Positions 26,773-35,165 of a DNA stretch of 64,000 nt are shown here, piece after piece (positions within the stretch are counted from its first letter, which is position 1; the number at the start of each line of letters is the position of its first letter). This stretch comes from JALORV01 sp035498175 (GTDB lineage Bacteria; Pseudomonadota; Gammaproteobacteria; Burkholderiales; Burkholderiaceae_F): the NCBI GenBank assembly GCA_035498175.1, contig DATKAJ010000039.1, positions 10,282-74,281 on the forward strand, written 5' to 3'. The position numbers and the translations under genes are program-made. The notes beneath the pieces were generated by a model. That model was not told where the DNA came from. It was given only the letters and a program-made list of their open reading frames with translations, and made no database searches.

Positions 26773-28653
26773 TCAGCGCGCGAGTTCCTCGACGTTGCGG
26801 CCCGCAAGCGCGGCGCGGATCGACCGGTTCATCCTCCGGGATGCGAACTCGTCCGTGCCCTCGACCAGCGCTTCGCTCGCGCTGCGCAGCGCCGTGAGGT
26901 CCGAGCCCGGCAGGCGCGCCGACACGTCGGCCAGCAGCCGCTCGACGGCGTTGCGCTCCTCGGCAGACAGCAGATCGCCATCGGTTGCAAGCGCGGCAAG
27001 CGTCGCTTCCAGCAGCCGCTGCGCCTCCACCTGCTGCTCGCGTAGAGCCCGCACTTCGAGATCCTGCCCGGCAGCGCCAAAGGATTCTTCCAACATGCGC
27101 GCAATCTCGTCGTCGGTGAGACCATAGGACGGCTTGACCGTGATCGCGGCTTCGATCCCGCTGCCCATCTCGCGCGCCGCGACCGACAGCAGCCCGTCCG
27201 CGTCGACGGTGAAAGTCACGCGGATCCGCGCCGAGCCCGCGGCCATCGGCGGGATGCCGCGCAGTTCGAAGCGCGCCAGCGACCTGCAGTCGGAAACGAG
27301 CTCGCGCTCGCCCTGCACCACGTGGATCGCCATCGCGGTCTGCCCGTCGCGGAAAGTCGTGAAGTCCTGCGCGCGCACGACCGGGATCGTCGAATTGCGA
27401 GGAATGATCTTCTCGACGAGCCCGCCCATCGTTTCCAGTCCGAGCGAAAGCGGAATGACGTCGAGCAGCAGCCAGTCGTCTCCCGCGGCCCGGTTGCCCG
27501 CCAGCAGGTTGGCCTGCATCGCAGCGCCGAGCGCGACGACCTTGTCGGGATCGATGTTCGTCAGCGGGGTCTGGCCGAAGAAGCCCGCCACCGCCTTGCG
27601 CACATGCGGCATCCGCGTAGCACCGCCGACCATCACCACGCCGTCGATCTGCTGCGGTTTCAGCCCCGCATCGCTCAAGGCCCTGCGGCATGCCGTCAGT
27701 GTCTTTTCGACCAGCGGCTGAGTCATTTGCGCAAATTCTCGACTGGTGGTGGGCAGATCGACCACCTCTCCCGTCGACAGCACTGCGTTCGTGCGCAGAT
27801 CGGGTTCGGCCGAGAGGCGCTCTTTGACCTCGCGTGCCTTCACCATCAGCGACCGTGCATCGTGCGGCGAAAGGGGCAGCAGCCGCGCCTGCTCGATGAT
27901 CCAGCAGAACAGGCGATGGTCGAAGTCGTCGCCGCCGAGCGCCGAGTCGCCACCGGTCGACAGCACCTCGAACACTCCCTTCGAGAGCCGCAGGATCGAA
28001 ATATCGAAGGTGCCGCCGCCGAGGTCGTAGACGGCGTAGGTTCCCTCGGCCGCCTGGTCCAGCCCGTAGGCGATCGCGGCCGCCGTCGGCTCGTTCAGCA
28101 GCCTCAGCACGTTGACGCCCGCGAGCCGCGCGGCATCCTTGGTCGCCTGGCGCTGCGCGTCATCGAAGTACGCCGGCACCGTAACCACCGCACCGACGAG
28201 TTCGCCACCCAGCGCGTCCTCGGCGCGTAGCCGCAGGACCTTCAGGATCTCCGCCGACACCTCGACCGGGCTCCTGGGCCCGGCAACGGTCCGTATCTGC
28301 AGCATGCCCGGTGCATTGTCGGCACGTTCGACAAAGTCGTACGGCATGCTTTCGATGTGCAGGACGTCGGAGCGGCTGCGACCCATGAAGCGCTTGACCG
28401 ATACGATGGTGTTGCGCGGATCGATCGACTGATGCTTCTGTGCGTCGTAGCCGACTTCGACCGCACCGCCGGCGAGATAACGCACCACCGATGGCAGCAG
28501 CGAGCGCCCCTCGGCGTCGTCGATGACGGAGGGGATGCTGTTGCGCACCGTCGCGACCAGGGAGTTGGTGGTTCCCAGGTCGATGCCGACGGCCAGCCGG
28601 TGTTGATGCGGCGGCGTCGATTCGCCCGGCTCCGAGATCTGCAGCAGCGCCAT
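26773..28653 (-). CDS. hscA: Hsp70-type chaperone HscA
   Basis: A 626-residue specialised Hsp70 that helps transfer clusters from IscU to target proteins. The nucleotide-binding domain starts with VGIDLGTTNSLVATV and includes YDLGGGTFDISIL and VVMVGGATRMPHVRK. The substrate-binding domain starts around residue 390. It recognises the LPPVK motif of IscU. Its ATG shares one base with the hscB stop. Confidence 0.95.
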   Translation of the reverse strand: MALLQISEPGESTPPHQHRLAVGIDLGTTNSLVATVRNSIPSVIDDAEGRSLLPSVVRYLAGGAVEVGYDAQKHQSIDPRNTIVSVKRFMGRSRSDVLHIESMPYDFVERADNAPGMLQIRTVAGPRSPVEVSAEILKVLRLRAEDALGGELVGAVVTVPAYFDDAQRQATKDAARLAGVNVLRLLNEPTAAAIAYGLDQAAEGTYAVYDLGGGTFDISILRLSKGVFEVLSTGGDSALGGDDFDHRLFCWIIEQARLLPLSPHDARSLMVKAREVKERLSAEPDLRTNAVLSTGEVVDLPTTSREFAQMTQPLVEKTLTACRRALSDAGLKPQQIDGVVMVGGATRMPHVRKAVAGFFGQTPLTNIDPDKVVALGAAMQANLLAGNRAAGDDWLLLDVIPLSLGLETMGGLVEKIIPRNSTIPVVRAQDFTTFRDGQTAMAIHVVQGERELVSDCRSLARFELRGIPPMAAGSARIRVTFTVDADGLLSVAAREMGSGIEAAITVKPSYGLTDDEIARMLEESFGAAGQDLEVRALREQQVEAQRLLEATLAALATDGDLLSAEERNAVERLLADVSARLPGSDLTALRSASEALVEGTDEFASRRMNRSIRAALAGRNVEELAR

Positions 28654-29195
28654 TACGCGCGGGCCTCGCGCGGGTGCGCCAGCACGTCGGCCGCCATCCG
28701 GACTTCGTCGCCGAATTTCTCGATGAACATCAGCTGGCGTACCAGTCCCGCGGCTGCAATGTGGTCGGCGCGCTGATCGATCGCCCCGGCGATGTCCCCG
28801 ATCAACCGGTCGCGCGCCCGCGACATCGAAGTTTCCAGCGCGACCAGACCATCGGTATCACGCGCGCGCCGCGCGTCATCGAGCAACTCGCGCCACTCCA
28901 TCTGCTGCATCAGGAAGCCGGCCGGCATCGCGGTATTGGACTCGGCCTGAATCGGAACGCCCGCGCATTCGCACAGGTAGGCGGCGCGGGCGCGTGGCGA
29001 CTTCAGGGTTCGATAGGCCTCGTTGGCGCGCGCCGCCCATTGCATCGCAACCCTGCGTTCGGCCGCCGTGCCGGAAGCAAAGCGGTCGGGATGGACGCGC
29101 GACTGGACGGCCTTGTAAGCCTCATCCAGCGCCGCCTCGTCAAGCGCAAAGCGCGCCGGCAAGGCGAACAGCGCGAAATGATCGGGATGTGACAT
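28653..29195 (-). CDS. hscB: J-domain co-chaperone HscB
   Basis: A 180-residue J-protein partner of HscA. The J-domain HPD motif is at residues 35-37 (VHPDRF). The C-terminal three-helix IscU-binding domain follows (about 90-170). It delivers IscU to HscA and stimulates the HscA ATPase. It lies between iscA and hscA. Confidence 0.94.
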   Translation of the reverse strand: MSHPDHFALFALPARFALDEAALDEAYKAVQSRVHPDRFASGTAAERRVAMQWAARANEAYRTLKSPRARAAYLCECAGVPIQAESNTAMPAGFLMQQMEWRELLDDARRARDTDGLVALETSMSRARDRLIGDIAGAIDQRADHIAAAGLVRQLMFIEKFGDEVRMAADVLAHPREARA

Positions 29196-29243
29196 CGTTC
29201 AATCCGCGCACAGAAATGGCCGCGCGCGCGGCCGGCGGCGGGA

Positions 29244-29567
29244 CTAGACGTTAAACGACTCGCCGCAGCCGCAGCGGTTCTTCTCGTTCGGGTTGTTGAA
29301 GCGGAAACCCTCGTTCAGACCCTCGCGCACGAAGTCCAGCTCGGTGCCTTCGATGTAGGCGAGGCTCTTCGGATCAACGAAGATCTTCACGCCGTGAGAC
29401 TCGAAAGTCTGGTCCTCAGGCCGTGCCGCATCGGCGTATTCGAGCTTGTACGCCATGCCGGAACATCCCGTTGTGCGCACGCCCACTCGCAGCCCCACTC
29501 CTTTGCCGCGCTTCTGCAGGAAACCGCTCACATGCCGGGCAGCGCGTTCCGTCATCGTGACTGCCAT
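29244..29567 (-). CDS. iscA: Iron-sulfur cluster assembly protein IscA
   Basis: A 107-residue A-type cluster carrier. The three conserved cysteines are Cys35, Cys99 and Cys101 (TTGCSGMAY and NRCGCGES). The ATG at 29565-29567 follows the iscU stop by 14 bases. The longer open frame into iscU is a shadow. Confidence 0.96.
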   Translation of the reverse strand: MAVTMTERAARHVSGFLQKRGKGVGLRVGVRTTGCSGMAYKLEYADAARPEDQTFESHGVKIFVDPKSLAYIEGTELDFVREGLNEGFRFNNPNEKNRCGCGESFNV

Positions 29568-29581
29568 TGTCGATCTCCCAT

Positions 29582-29995
29582 TCAGGCAGCCTTGGGTTCG
29601 GCCGGTTGCTCCAGCTGGCCATGCTTGCGCCGATAGTCTTCGACCGCTGCCTTGATCGCATCCTCGGCCAGGATCGAACAATGGATCTTGACCGGCGGCA
29701 GTGCGAGTTCCTCCGCGATCTGCGTATTGCGGATCTTCGCGGCCTCCTCCAGCGTCCGACCCTTGACCCATTCCGTCACCAGCGAAGACGAAGCGATCGC
29801 CGAGCCGCAGCCGTATGTCTTGAAGCGAGCGTCCTCGATGACGCCGCGCTCGTTGACCTTGATCTGCAGCTTCATCACGTCACCGCATGCCGGCGCACCC
29901 ACCATGCCGGTGCCGACCGACTCGTCACCCTTCTCGAAGGAGCCGACGTTGCGCGGATTCTCGTAGTGGTCAATGACCTTACTGCTGTATGCCAT
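29582..29995 (-). CDS. iscU: Fe-S cluster scaffold IscU
   Basis: A 137-residue scaffold. The cluster ligands are Cys37, Cys63 and Cys106 (GAPACGDV, TYGCGSA, KIHCSIL). The HscA recognition motif LPPVK is at residues 99-103. The start MAYSSKVIDHYENPRNVG is typical; the open frame further upstream lacks homology. A C-terminal tail rich in Glu and Pro extends a little beyond the usual end. Confidence 0.97.
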   Translation of the reverse strand: MAYSSKVIDHYENPRNVGSFEKGDESVGTGMVGAPACGDVMKLQIKVNERGVIEDARFKTYGCGSAIASSSLVTEWVKGRTLEEAAKIRNTQIAEELALPPVKIHCSILAEDAIKAAVEDYRRKHGQLEQPAEPKAA

Positions 29996-30092
29996 CTTGT
30001 TCACCTGCCCTTTGCAAAAGGACGACCGGACGTGCCGGCGACTCTTCCTGTCTTGCTGCTCTGAAGCGGATGTGCGCTCCAATACCCGATAT

Positions 30093-31301
30093 TCAATGCG
30101 CGGCCCACTGCACCGTGTTCAGGTCGACGCCGTCCTTGTACATCTCCCACAGCGGTGACATTTCGCGCAGCCGCGCGATCTGCCGTGTCACCAGATTGAC
30201 CGTGTAGTCGATCTCCTCCTGCGTCGTGAAGCGGCCGACCGTGAAGCGGATCGAGCTGTGCGCCAGCTCGTCGGTGCGTCCGAGCGCACGCAGCACATAC
30301 GACGGCTCGAGCGACGCCGAAGTGCAGGCCGACCCCGACGACACCGCAACGTCCTTGATCGCCATGATCAGGCTCTCGCCCTCGACGAAATTGAAGCTGA
30401 CATTCAGGTTGTGCGGCACGCGCCGCTCCATATCGCCGTTCAGGAACACCTGCTCGATCTGCGACAGGCCCGCCCACAACCGGTCGCGCAGCATCCGGAT
30501 GCGCTCGTTTTCGGTCGCCATCTCCTCGCGCGCGATGCGAAAGGCTTCGCCCATGCCGACGATCTGGTGAGTCGGCAAAGTGCCCGAGCGCAGGCCGCGC
30601 TCGTGTCCGCCGCCATGCATCTGCGCCTCGAGGCGTACGCGCGGCTTGCGCCGCACGTACAGAGCCCCGACGCCCTTCGGCCCATAGGTCTTGTGGGCCG
30701 AGAACGACATCAGGTCGACCTTCAGCCGTCCCAGGTCCACAACCACCTTGCCGGTCGCCTGCGCCGCATCGACATGAAAGATGATTCCTCTTGCGCGGCA
30801 GATCTCGCCGATCGCAGGAATGTCCTGGATTACGCCGATTTCGTTGTTCACGAACATCACCGACACCAGGATCGTGTCCGCGCGCAGCGTCGCCTCCAGC
30901 GCTTTCAGATCCAGCAGCCCGTCTGGCCCGACGTCCATGTAGGTAACTTCGAATCCCTCGCGCTCCAGTTCGCGCATCGTATCGAGCGTCGCCTTGTGCT
31001 CAGTCTTGACCGTGATCAGGTGCTTGCCCTTGTCCTTGTAGAAGTGGGCTACACCCTTCAGGGCCAGGTTCGTCGACTCCGTCGCGCCCGAGGTCCAGAT
31101 CAGTTCGCGCGGATCACAGTTCACGAGGGCTGCGACCTGTTCACGCGCGGTCTCGACCGCCTTCTCGGCTTCCCAGCCGAAGGCATGGCTGCGCGATGCG
31201 GCGTTGCCGAAGTGCTCGCGCAGCCACGGGATCATCGCGTCGACGACGCGCGGATCGACCGGCGTCGTCGCCGAATAGTCGAGATAGATCGGTAGCTTCA
31301 T
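30093..31301 (-). CDS. iscS: Cysteine desulfurase IscS
   Basis: A 402-residue PLP enzyme that takes sulfur from cysteine for cluster and thiolation pathways. The PLP lysine is in SAHKTYGPKGVGALY. The mobile catalytic Cys is in SSGSACTSASLEPSYV. The end MSPLWEMYKDG is characteristic. The start MKLPIYLDYSATTPVD was chosen over a frame open to 31427. It lies 10 bases after iscR. Confidence 0.97.
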   Translation of the reverse strand: MKLPIYLDYSATTPVDPRVVDAMIPWLREHFGNAASRSHAFGWEAEKAVETAREQVAALVNCDPRELIWTSGATESTNLALKGVAHFYKDKGKHLITVKTEHKATLDTMRELEREGFEVTYMDVGPDGLLDLKALEATLRADTILVSVMFVNNEIGVIQDIPAIGEICRARGIIFHVDAAQATGKVVVDLGRLKVDLMSFSAHKTYGPKGVGALYVRRKPRVRLEAQMHGGGHERGLRSGTLPTHQIVGMGEAFRIAREEMATENERIRMLRDRLWAGLSQIEQVFLNGDMERRVPHNLNVSFNFVEGESLIMAIKDVAVSSGSACTSASLEPSYVLRALGRTDELAHSSIRFTVGRFTTQEEIDYTVNLVTRQIARLREMSPLWEMYKDGVDLNTVQWAAH

Positions 31302-31311
31302 CCCTTCCCCG

Positions 31312-31812
31312 TCACGTGAGCGCGGTCTCGTTCTTCTCGTCGGTTTCGCTCTTCGCGCGCGTGCGATTATCGTGCAACACCGCGTTTCCGGAAGGTTTGT
31401 CAGCGCGCGCCTTCTGCTGTTCGACAAGGTCCTGCAGGCTGACCGAGTCCAGGTAGTCGACCATGCGGGCGTTCAGGTTTGCCCAGAGGTCATGCGTCAT
31501 GCAGCGCTGGTCATCGGCGCAGTTCTCCTTGCCGCCACACTGGGTCGCGTCGAGCGGCTCGTCGACGGCAAAGATGATGTCGGCGACCGTGATCTCCTTT
31601 GCGACACGGCCGAGCGTGTAGCCGCCGCCCGGACCGCGGGTACTCTCGACCAGCTCGTGCCGCCGCAGCTTGCCGAAAAGCTGCTCCAGGTACGAGAGCG
31701 AAATCCTCTGGCGCTGGCTGATCCCGGCGAGGGTGACCGGGCCGTTGTGTTCCCGCAGCGCCAGATCGATCATGGCAGTGACCGCAAAGCGGCCCTTGGT
31801 AGTCAGTCTCAT
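31312..31812 (-). CDS. iscR: Fe-S-dependent transcription regulator IscR
   Basis: A 166-residue Rrf2-family repressor. A winged helix at about residues 1-70 starts MRLTTKGRFAVTAMIDLALR. The [2Fe-2S] ligands Cys92, Cys98 and Cys104 occur in CGGKENCADDQRC, in the same positions as in E. coli. Holo-IscR represses the isc operon; an operator-like site overlaps the promoter just upstream. The C-terminal 30 residues are polar and variable. Confidence 0.96.
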   Translation of the reverse strand: MRLTTKGRFAVTAMIDLALREHNGPVTLAGISQRQRISLSYLEQLFGKLRRHELVESTRGPGGGYTLGRVAKEITVADIIFAVDEPLDATQCGGKENCADDQRCMTHDLWANLNARMVDYLDSVSLQDLVEQQKARADKPSGNAVLHDNRTRAKSETDEKNETALT

Positions 31813-31885
31813 CGCTGTCCTTTCGGTGAAAGCCGACCGGTGTGACCCGCGGCCTTCGCGAAGATTCCCGAGGAAATTTGTCGGA

Positions 31886-31914
31886 ATCTTAGCAATCCCG
31901 ACTAAATCGGTCAA
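31886..31914 (-). promoter_or_regulatory. isc operon promoter overlapping an IscR-type operator
   Basis: On the minus strand, TTGACC (31909-31914), a 17-base spacer and TAAGAT (31886-31891) form a good sigma-70 promoter 74 bases upstream of the iscR ATG. The segment TTGACCGATTTAGTCGGGAT, which includes the -35, matches the type 1 IscR site pattern (GAC..W-rich..AGTCGG). IscR binding here would block RNA polymerase. This is the autoregulation expected of the operon. Confidence 0.82.
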
Positions 31915-31935
31915 CTTTTGGCCCTGCCGGAGTCA

Positions 31936-31965
31936 GAAATGACAGCGGCGCCCGGAGGCGCCGCT
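31936..31965 (-). terminator. Hairpin terminator after the cytochrome-ASH gene
   Basis: A 9-base-pair stem AGCGGCGCC / GGCGCCGCT (31944-31965) followed on the minus strand by GTCATTTC. It lies 24 bases past the stop of the gene ending at 31989 and just upstream of the isc promoter, so it would insulate the isc operon. The T-run is poor. Confidence 0.6.
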
Positions 31966-31988
31966 AGCAATTCAAACCGAAGGGCCGG

Positions 31989-33509
31989 TCAGGTGCCGCG
32001 GCCGCTGCGGCGCCGAAGTGCGGCGGCCGAGACGAGCAGCAGGAGTCCAAAGCCCGGGTCGATGGCGCCGCCGCCACCGCCGACGTTCGACGGCGCCAGC
32101 GCCGATGACGCCACGGGCGCCGCCGGTGTCGTCGTCGCAGGGGTCGGCGACGTGCCGCCCGCGTTGGTCGCGACGGCAGCCATGCCCGTTCCGTCGAGCG
32201 CCACGGTCGACGTCCCGACACCATGGGTGACGACGATGCTCGCGCTCTTGCCACCCGACGACTGCGGCGTAAACGTGGCCTCGAGGTCGCACGAACTGTC
32301 CACCGCAAGCATGCCGACCGTGCCACAGGTCGTATTGCCGCCGACACCGAATTCTGCCGAGTTCGCGCCGCCCAGGGCGACGCTCGCAACCGAAAGCGGC
32401 GCATTGCCTGTGTTGGTCAGCGTGGTCTTCATCGCCGTGGCCGTCGTGCCCGCCGGTGTCGCAGGGAAGCTGAGCGCACTCGCTGCCAGCGTGGCGGCCC
32501 CGGTGGGCACCGTCACGCCCGGGCCAGAAAGCGCAATGCGGTGCGGTGAGCCGGTGGCATTTGACGTGATCGTCAGTGTCGCGCTGCGTGCGCCGGCCAC
32601 TGAGGGCGTGAAGGTGATGTTGACCGAGCACGTCGCGCCGGCCGCCAGGTTTCCGACGCAATCCGTGGTCATCGCGAACTCGGTGTTCGCGCTCGAAGCC
32701 ACCTGGGTGATCGAAATGTTCAGCGTGCCGTTGTTGGTCACCGCAATCTGTCGCACCGCACTCGGGGTTCCGACTGTCTGGCTGTTGAAGAGAAGCGACG
32801 CCGGGTTGATGACGATGCTCGGCGTCGCCGCCGCTGCCGCAGTGCCGGTCAGCGTGATGGTCGGGTTCGTCGTGGCATTGGATTGCACCGTCAGCGTCGC
32901 CGAACGGGTGCCTGCGACGAGCGGCGTAAAGGTGGCGCCGATCGTGCACGACGCGCCAGCGTTGACTGTGACCGATGTACCTGCGCAGGTACCCGTCACC
33001 GTGAACTCCGTCGCGTTCGCGCCGCTCTTGGCCAGACCGGTGATCGTCAGCGGTGCCGCACCCGTGTTCGTCAGCGTGATCGAAGCGGGTGTCGAAGTCG
33101 AGTTGGTGACTGCGATCTGCGTCGAGCCGAAGGTCAGCGTCGTAGCACTGGGCGTGATCGCCGGGGTGCCGTTGGCCGCGGCCGGGTTGGCGATATAGGC
33201 GGCGATGTCGGTCGCGTCAGTGGCATTGACGAACGGCATCAGCGCGCGCATGCCGCCCTTGTCGGTCGAGATCGCATTGAGAATCACGGTCGCGCTGGTG
33301 CCCTTGTTGACGCTGTTGCGGACGACCGAGGGAAAGCCGGCGTGACAGGAGGCGGCGACACAGCTTTGCGGAGCACCGTTGGTGCTGTTGAACAGAGCCT
33401 TACCGCGGACTGCGTTCTGCGCAGAGGCCGAAGTCGCCAGCAGGCCGATAGTCAGGCCGACTAGCAGGCGTCCGATCAAGGGGCGGTTATTGGCAGCATT
33501 CGTTGTCAT
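31989..33509 (-). CDS. Secreted cytochrome c-ASH domain (choice-of-anchor D) protein
   Basis: A 506-residue exported protein. A signal peptide covers about residues 1-31 (cleavage after SASA). A small cytochrome c domain follows (about 32-110). Its heme site is CVAASCH (Cys50, Cys55, His56), which has four residues between the cysteines rather than two. The likely axial Met is Met91. Three ASH/choice-of-anchor D beta domains run from about 118 to 440. A Pro/Thr-rich linker leads to a C-terminal GGGGG, a hydrophobic segment and RRR, a GlyGly-CTERM-like anchor or sorting signal. The function is unknown; an envelope redox or adhesion role is inferred. It has its own leader and terminator. Confidence 0.75.
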   Translation of the reverse strand: MTTNAANNRPLIGRLLVGLTIGLLATSASAQNAVRGKALFNSTNGAPQSCVAASCHAGFPSVVRNSVNKGTSATVILNAISTDKGGMRALMPFVNATDATDIAAYIANPAAANGTPAITPSATTLTFGSTQIAVTNSTSTPASITLTNTGAAPLTITGLAKSGANATEFTVTGTCAGTSVTVNAGASCTIGATFTPLVAGTRSATLTVQSNATTNPTITLTGTAAAAATPSIVINPASLLFNSQTVGTPSAVRQIAVTNNGTLNISITQVASSANTEFAMTTDCVGNLAAGATCSVNITFTPSVAGARSATLTITSNATGSPHRIALSGPGVTVPTGAATLAASALSFPATPAGTTATAMKTTLTNTGNAPLSVASVALGGANSAEFGVGGNTTCGTVGMLAVDSSCDLEATFTPQSSGGKSASIVVTHGVGTSTVALDGTGMAAVATNAGGTSPTPATTTPAAPVASSALAPSNVGGGGGAIDPGFGLLLLVSAAALRRRSGRGT

Positions 33510-33706
33510 GGTGGTTCGAGTGTTTTTGGCAAAGGCCCTGATGTAATAGCGATCTTTCGAGCGAACTCCTTATTCTTCCGAATGCAGCAGCAGACGAGCG
33601 GCCACGGAAGCGCAGCACGACTGTCCATCCTCGGTCGAAAACGCCGCCGCCCGCGCTCCGGGCGGATTGGCGGAAGAAAGTGCGATCAGCTGGCTGCGCT
33701 AGCCAA

Positions 33707-33756
33707 AGAATTTTCCCTGCATACCTCGGGGTTTTCGATCCGCCTTAGGTCCTAGC
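33707..33756 (-). repeat. 50-bp repeated leader element, copy B
   Basis: A 50-base segment that matches another at 36126-36175 at 39 of 50 positions with no gaps. The best-kept part on the minus strand is TAAGGCGGATCGAA and the AAAATTCT end. It lies about 198 bases upstream of the cytochrome-ASH gene. It could be a protein-binding site or part of a structured leader RNA. I do not recognise it as a known riboswitch. Confidence 0.6.
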
Positions 33757-33854
33757 CGGGGCCTCAAGCGCAGTTCCGGGCTTCCTCCTTTTGCATTAGC
33801 CCGTGCCCACTTGAGGCCCCGCGCCCGCACCAAATCGACGGCCAAACTGAGACC

Positions 33855-33882
33855 GAACAAATGCGGCGCCCGTGGGCGCCGC
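33855..33882 (-). terminator. Hairpin terminator after the cytochrome-less ASH gene
   Basis: A stem GCGGCGCCC / GGGCGCCGC with a short loop (33863-33882), followed on the minus strand by ATTTGTTC. It lies 25 bases past the stop of the gene ending at 33907. Confidence 0.7.
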
Positions 33883-33906
33883 CCCTGGGACAGATCGAAA
33901 GACGGC

Positions 33907-35127
33907 CTAGGCGTGGCTTGAGCGCCGCGGCCAACCGAGCAGAGCGCCTGGCGCAAGCAGCAGGAGCGCGGCCAGGTCGATTGCACCTCCGCCACCCGAG
34001 TTCGGAGCCTGCGCCGACGATCCGGTCGGTGTGGTCGGGGCCGGGGTCGTCGGCGTCGGCGCAGCAGGGGGCGGCGGCGGTGCCGTCGCGGTCCCGTCGA
34101 GCGCAACGGTAGAGGTGCCGGCGCCGTGGGTCACGACGAGGCTTCCGCTTCTAGCGCCCGTGGCCTGCGGCGTGAAGTCGGCCTCGAGGTCGCACGACTG
34201 GTCGACCGAGAGTGTCCCGACCGTAGTGCAGGTGGAACCCGCGCCGAGTTTGAACTCGGCCGCGTTCGTGCCATTGATTGCCGCACCCGCGACGGTAAGT
34301 GGCGCGTTGCCGGTATTTTTCAGCGTCGTCCGGAGCACGGTCGCAGTCGTGCCGGTCGGTGTAGACGGGAAGCTGAGCGTGTTTGCCGCCAGAGTGGCCG
34401 CACCGGTGGCCGTCATCACCCCCGGACCCGAAACGGTGATCCGGTGCGGCGTTCCCGAGGCGTTCGACGTAATGGTGATCATTCCCGTGCTGGTACCGGC
34501 GGCCGCGGGTGTGAAGGTCGTGTTGATCGTGCAGATGTCTCCCGCGGCCAGATTGGCGCAGTTAGCGGCCGGGGTGGTCACGAATTCGGGGTTGCTGCTC
34601 GTAACGCTCTGAATCATGACCGGCTGCGAGCCGTTATTGACGACGGTAATCTGCCGCGTGCCACTGGGAGCCGCAACGGTTGTCGTGTTGAAGATGAGGT
34701 TCGTCGTGCTCAGGACGATGCTCGGGGTGGATGGCACGGTCGCCGTGCCGCTCACCGTAATACTCGGATTCGTGGCCGCGTTCGACAGCACGGTCAGCGT
34801 CGCAGAACGAGAACCGCCACTCAACGGCGTGAAGCTCGCATTGATCGTGCAGGTAGCGTTGGCGTTGACCGTTACCGGAGATCCATTGGGATCGCAGCTG
34901 CCTGAGACTTCGAACTCCGTCGCGTTCGCACCGCTCTTGGCAATGCTGCTGATCAGTAGCGGCCCAGTGCCCGAATTGGTCAGCGTGATCGTGGCCGTAC
35001 TCGGCGTTGTCACGTAGATCGGCGTCGAGGCGAAGCTGAACGTCGTGCCACTGGCCGTGATGGCTGGTGCCTGGGCGGACGCAGTGCCCGCCGCCACGAG
35101 AAGTATTCCGCAAACTGTCTTACGCAT
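33907..35127 (-). CDS. Secreted ASH domain (choice-of-anchor D) protein without cytochrome head
   Basis: A 406-residue exported protein. The signal peptide is at about residues 1-19 (MRKTVCGILLVAAGTASAQ). Three ASH domains follow (about 20-120, 125-235 and 240-345), closely similar in order and wording to those of the cytochrome-ASH gene (for example SGANATEF, TCTINASFTPL, TLSFPSTPTGTTATVLRTTL). A Pro/Thr-rich linker ends in SGGGGAID, a hydrophobic stretch and WPRR, a Gly-rich C-terminal anchor-like signal. It has no CxxCH. The gene starts 38 bases after the stop of the third paralogue, so the two are probably one transcript. The start MRKTV was preferred over a frame opening at 35253 inside the neighbour. 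The function is unknown. Confidence 0.75.
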   Translation of the reverse strand: MRKTVCGILLVAAGTASAQAPAITASGTTFSFASTPIYVTTPSTATITLTNSGTGPLLISSIAKSGANATEFEVSGSCDPNGSPVTVNANATCTINASFTPLSGGSRSATLTVLSNAATNPSITVSGTATVPSTPSIVLSTTNLIFNTTTVAAPSGTRQITVVNNGSQPVMIQSVTSSNPEFVTTPAANCANLAAGDICTINTTFTPAAAGTSTGMITITSNASGTPHRITVSGPGVMTATGAATLAANTLSFPSTPTGTTATVLRTTLKNTGNAPLTVAGAAINGTNAAEFKLGAGSTCTTVGTLSVDQSCDLEADFTPQATGARSGSLVVTHGAGTSTVALDGTATAPPPPPAAPTPTTPAPTTPTGSSAQAPNSGGGGAIDLAALLLLAPGALLGWPRRSSHA

Positions 35128-35165
35128 GATGAGTCGCCTCGAACACTGAAGGTTCTGTTTCGTTG

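Larger units (their letters stand above)
33510..33906. other. Intergenic region with leader element and terminator
   Basis: A 397-base region without a convincing gene. It holds the upstream region of the cytochrome-ASH gene (start at 33509), one copy of the 50-bp repeated leader element (33707-33756), and the hairpin terminator of the gene ending at 33907. Short open frames here have no protein-like composition. Confidence 0.7.

Noticed and set aside
30001..30477. 158-codon minus-strand frame ahead of iscU
   Set aside because: Shadow of iscS in another frame, with no homology to any protein.
31918..33198. 426-codon plus-strand open frame rich in Val and Ala
   Set aside because: It mirrors the repeated ASH domains on the other strand, so its regular look comes from those repeats.
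33707..33756. Idea that the repeated element is a c-di-GMP-I riboswitch
   Set aside because: The conserved core segments of that aptamer are absent; only isolated G-rich bits are similar.
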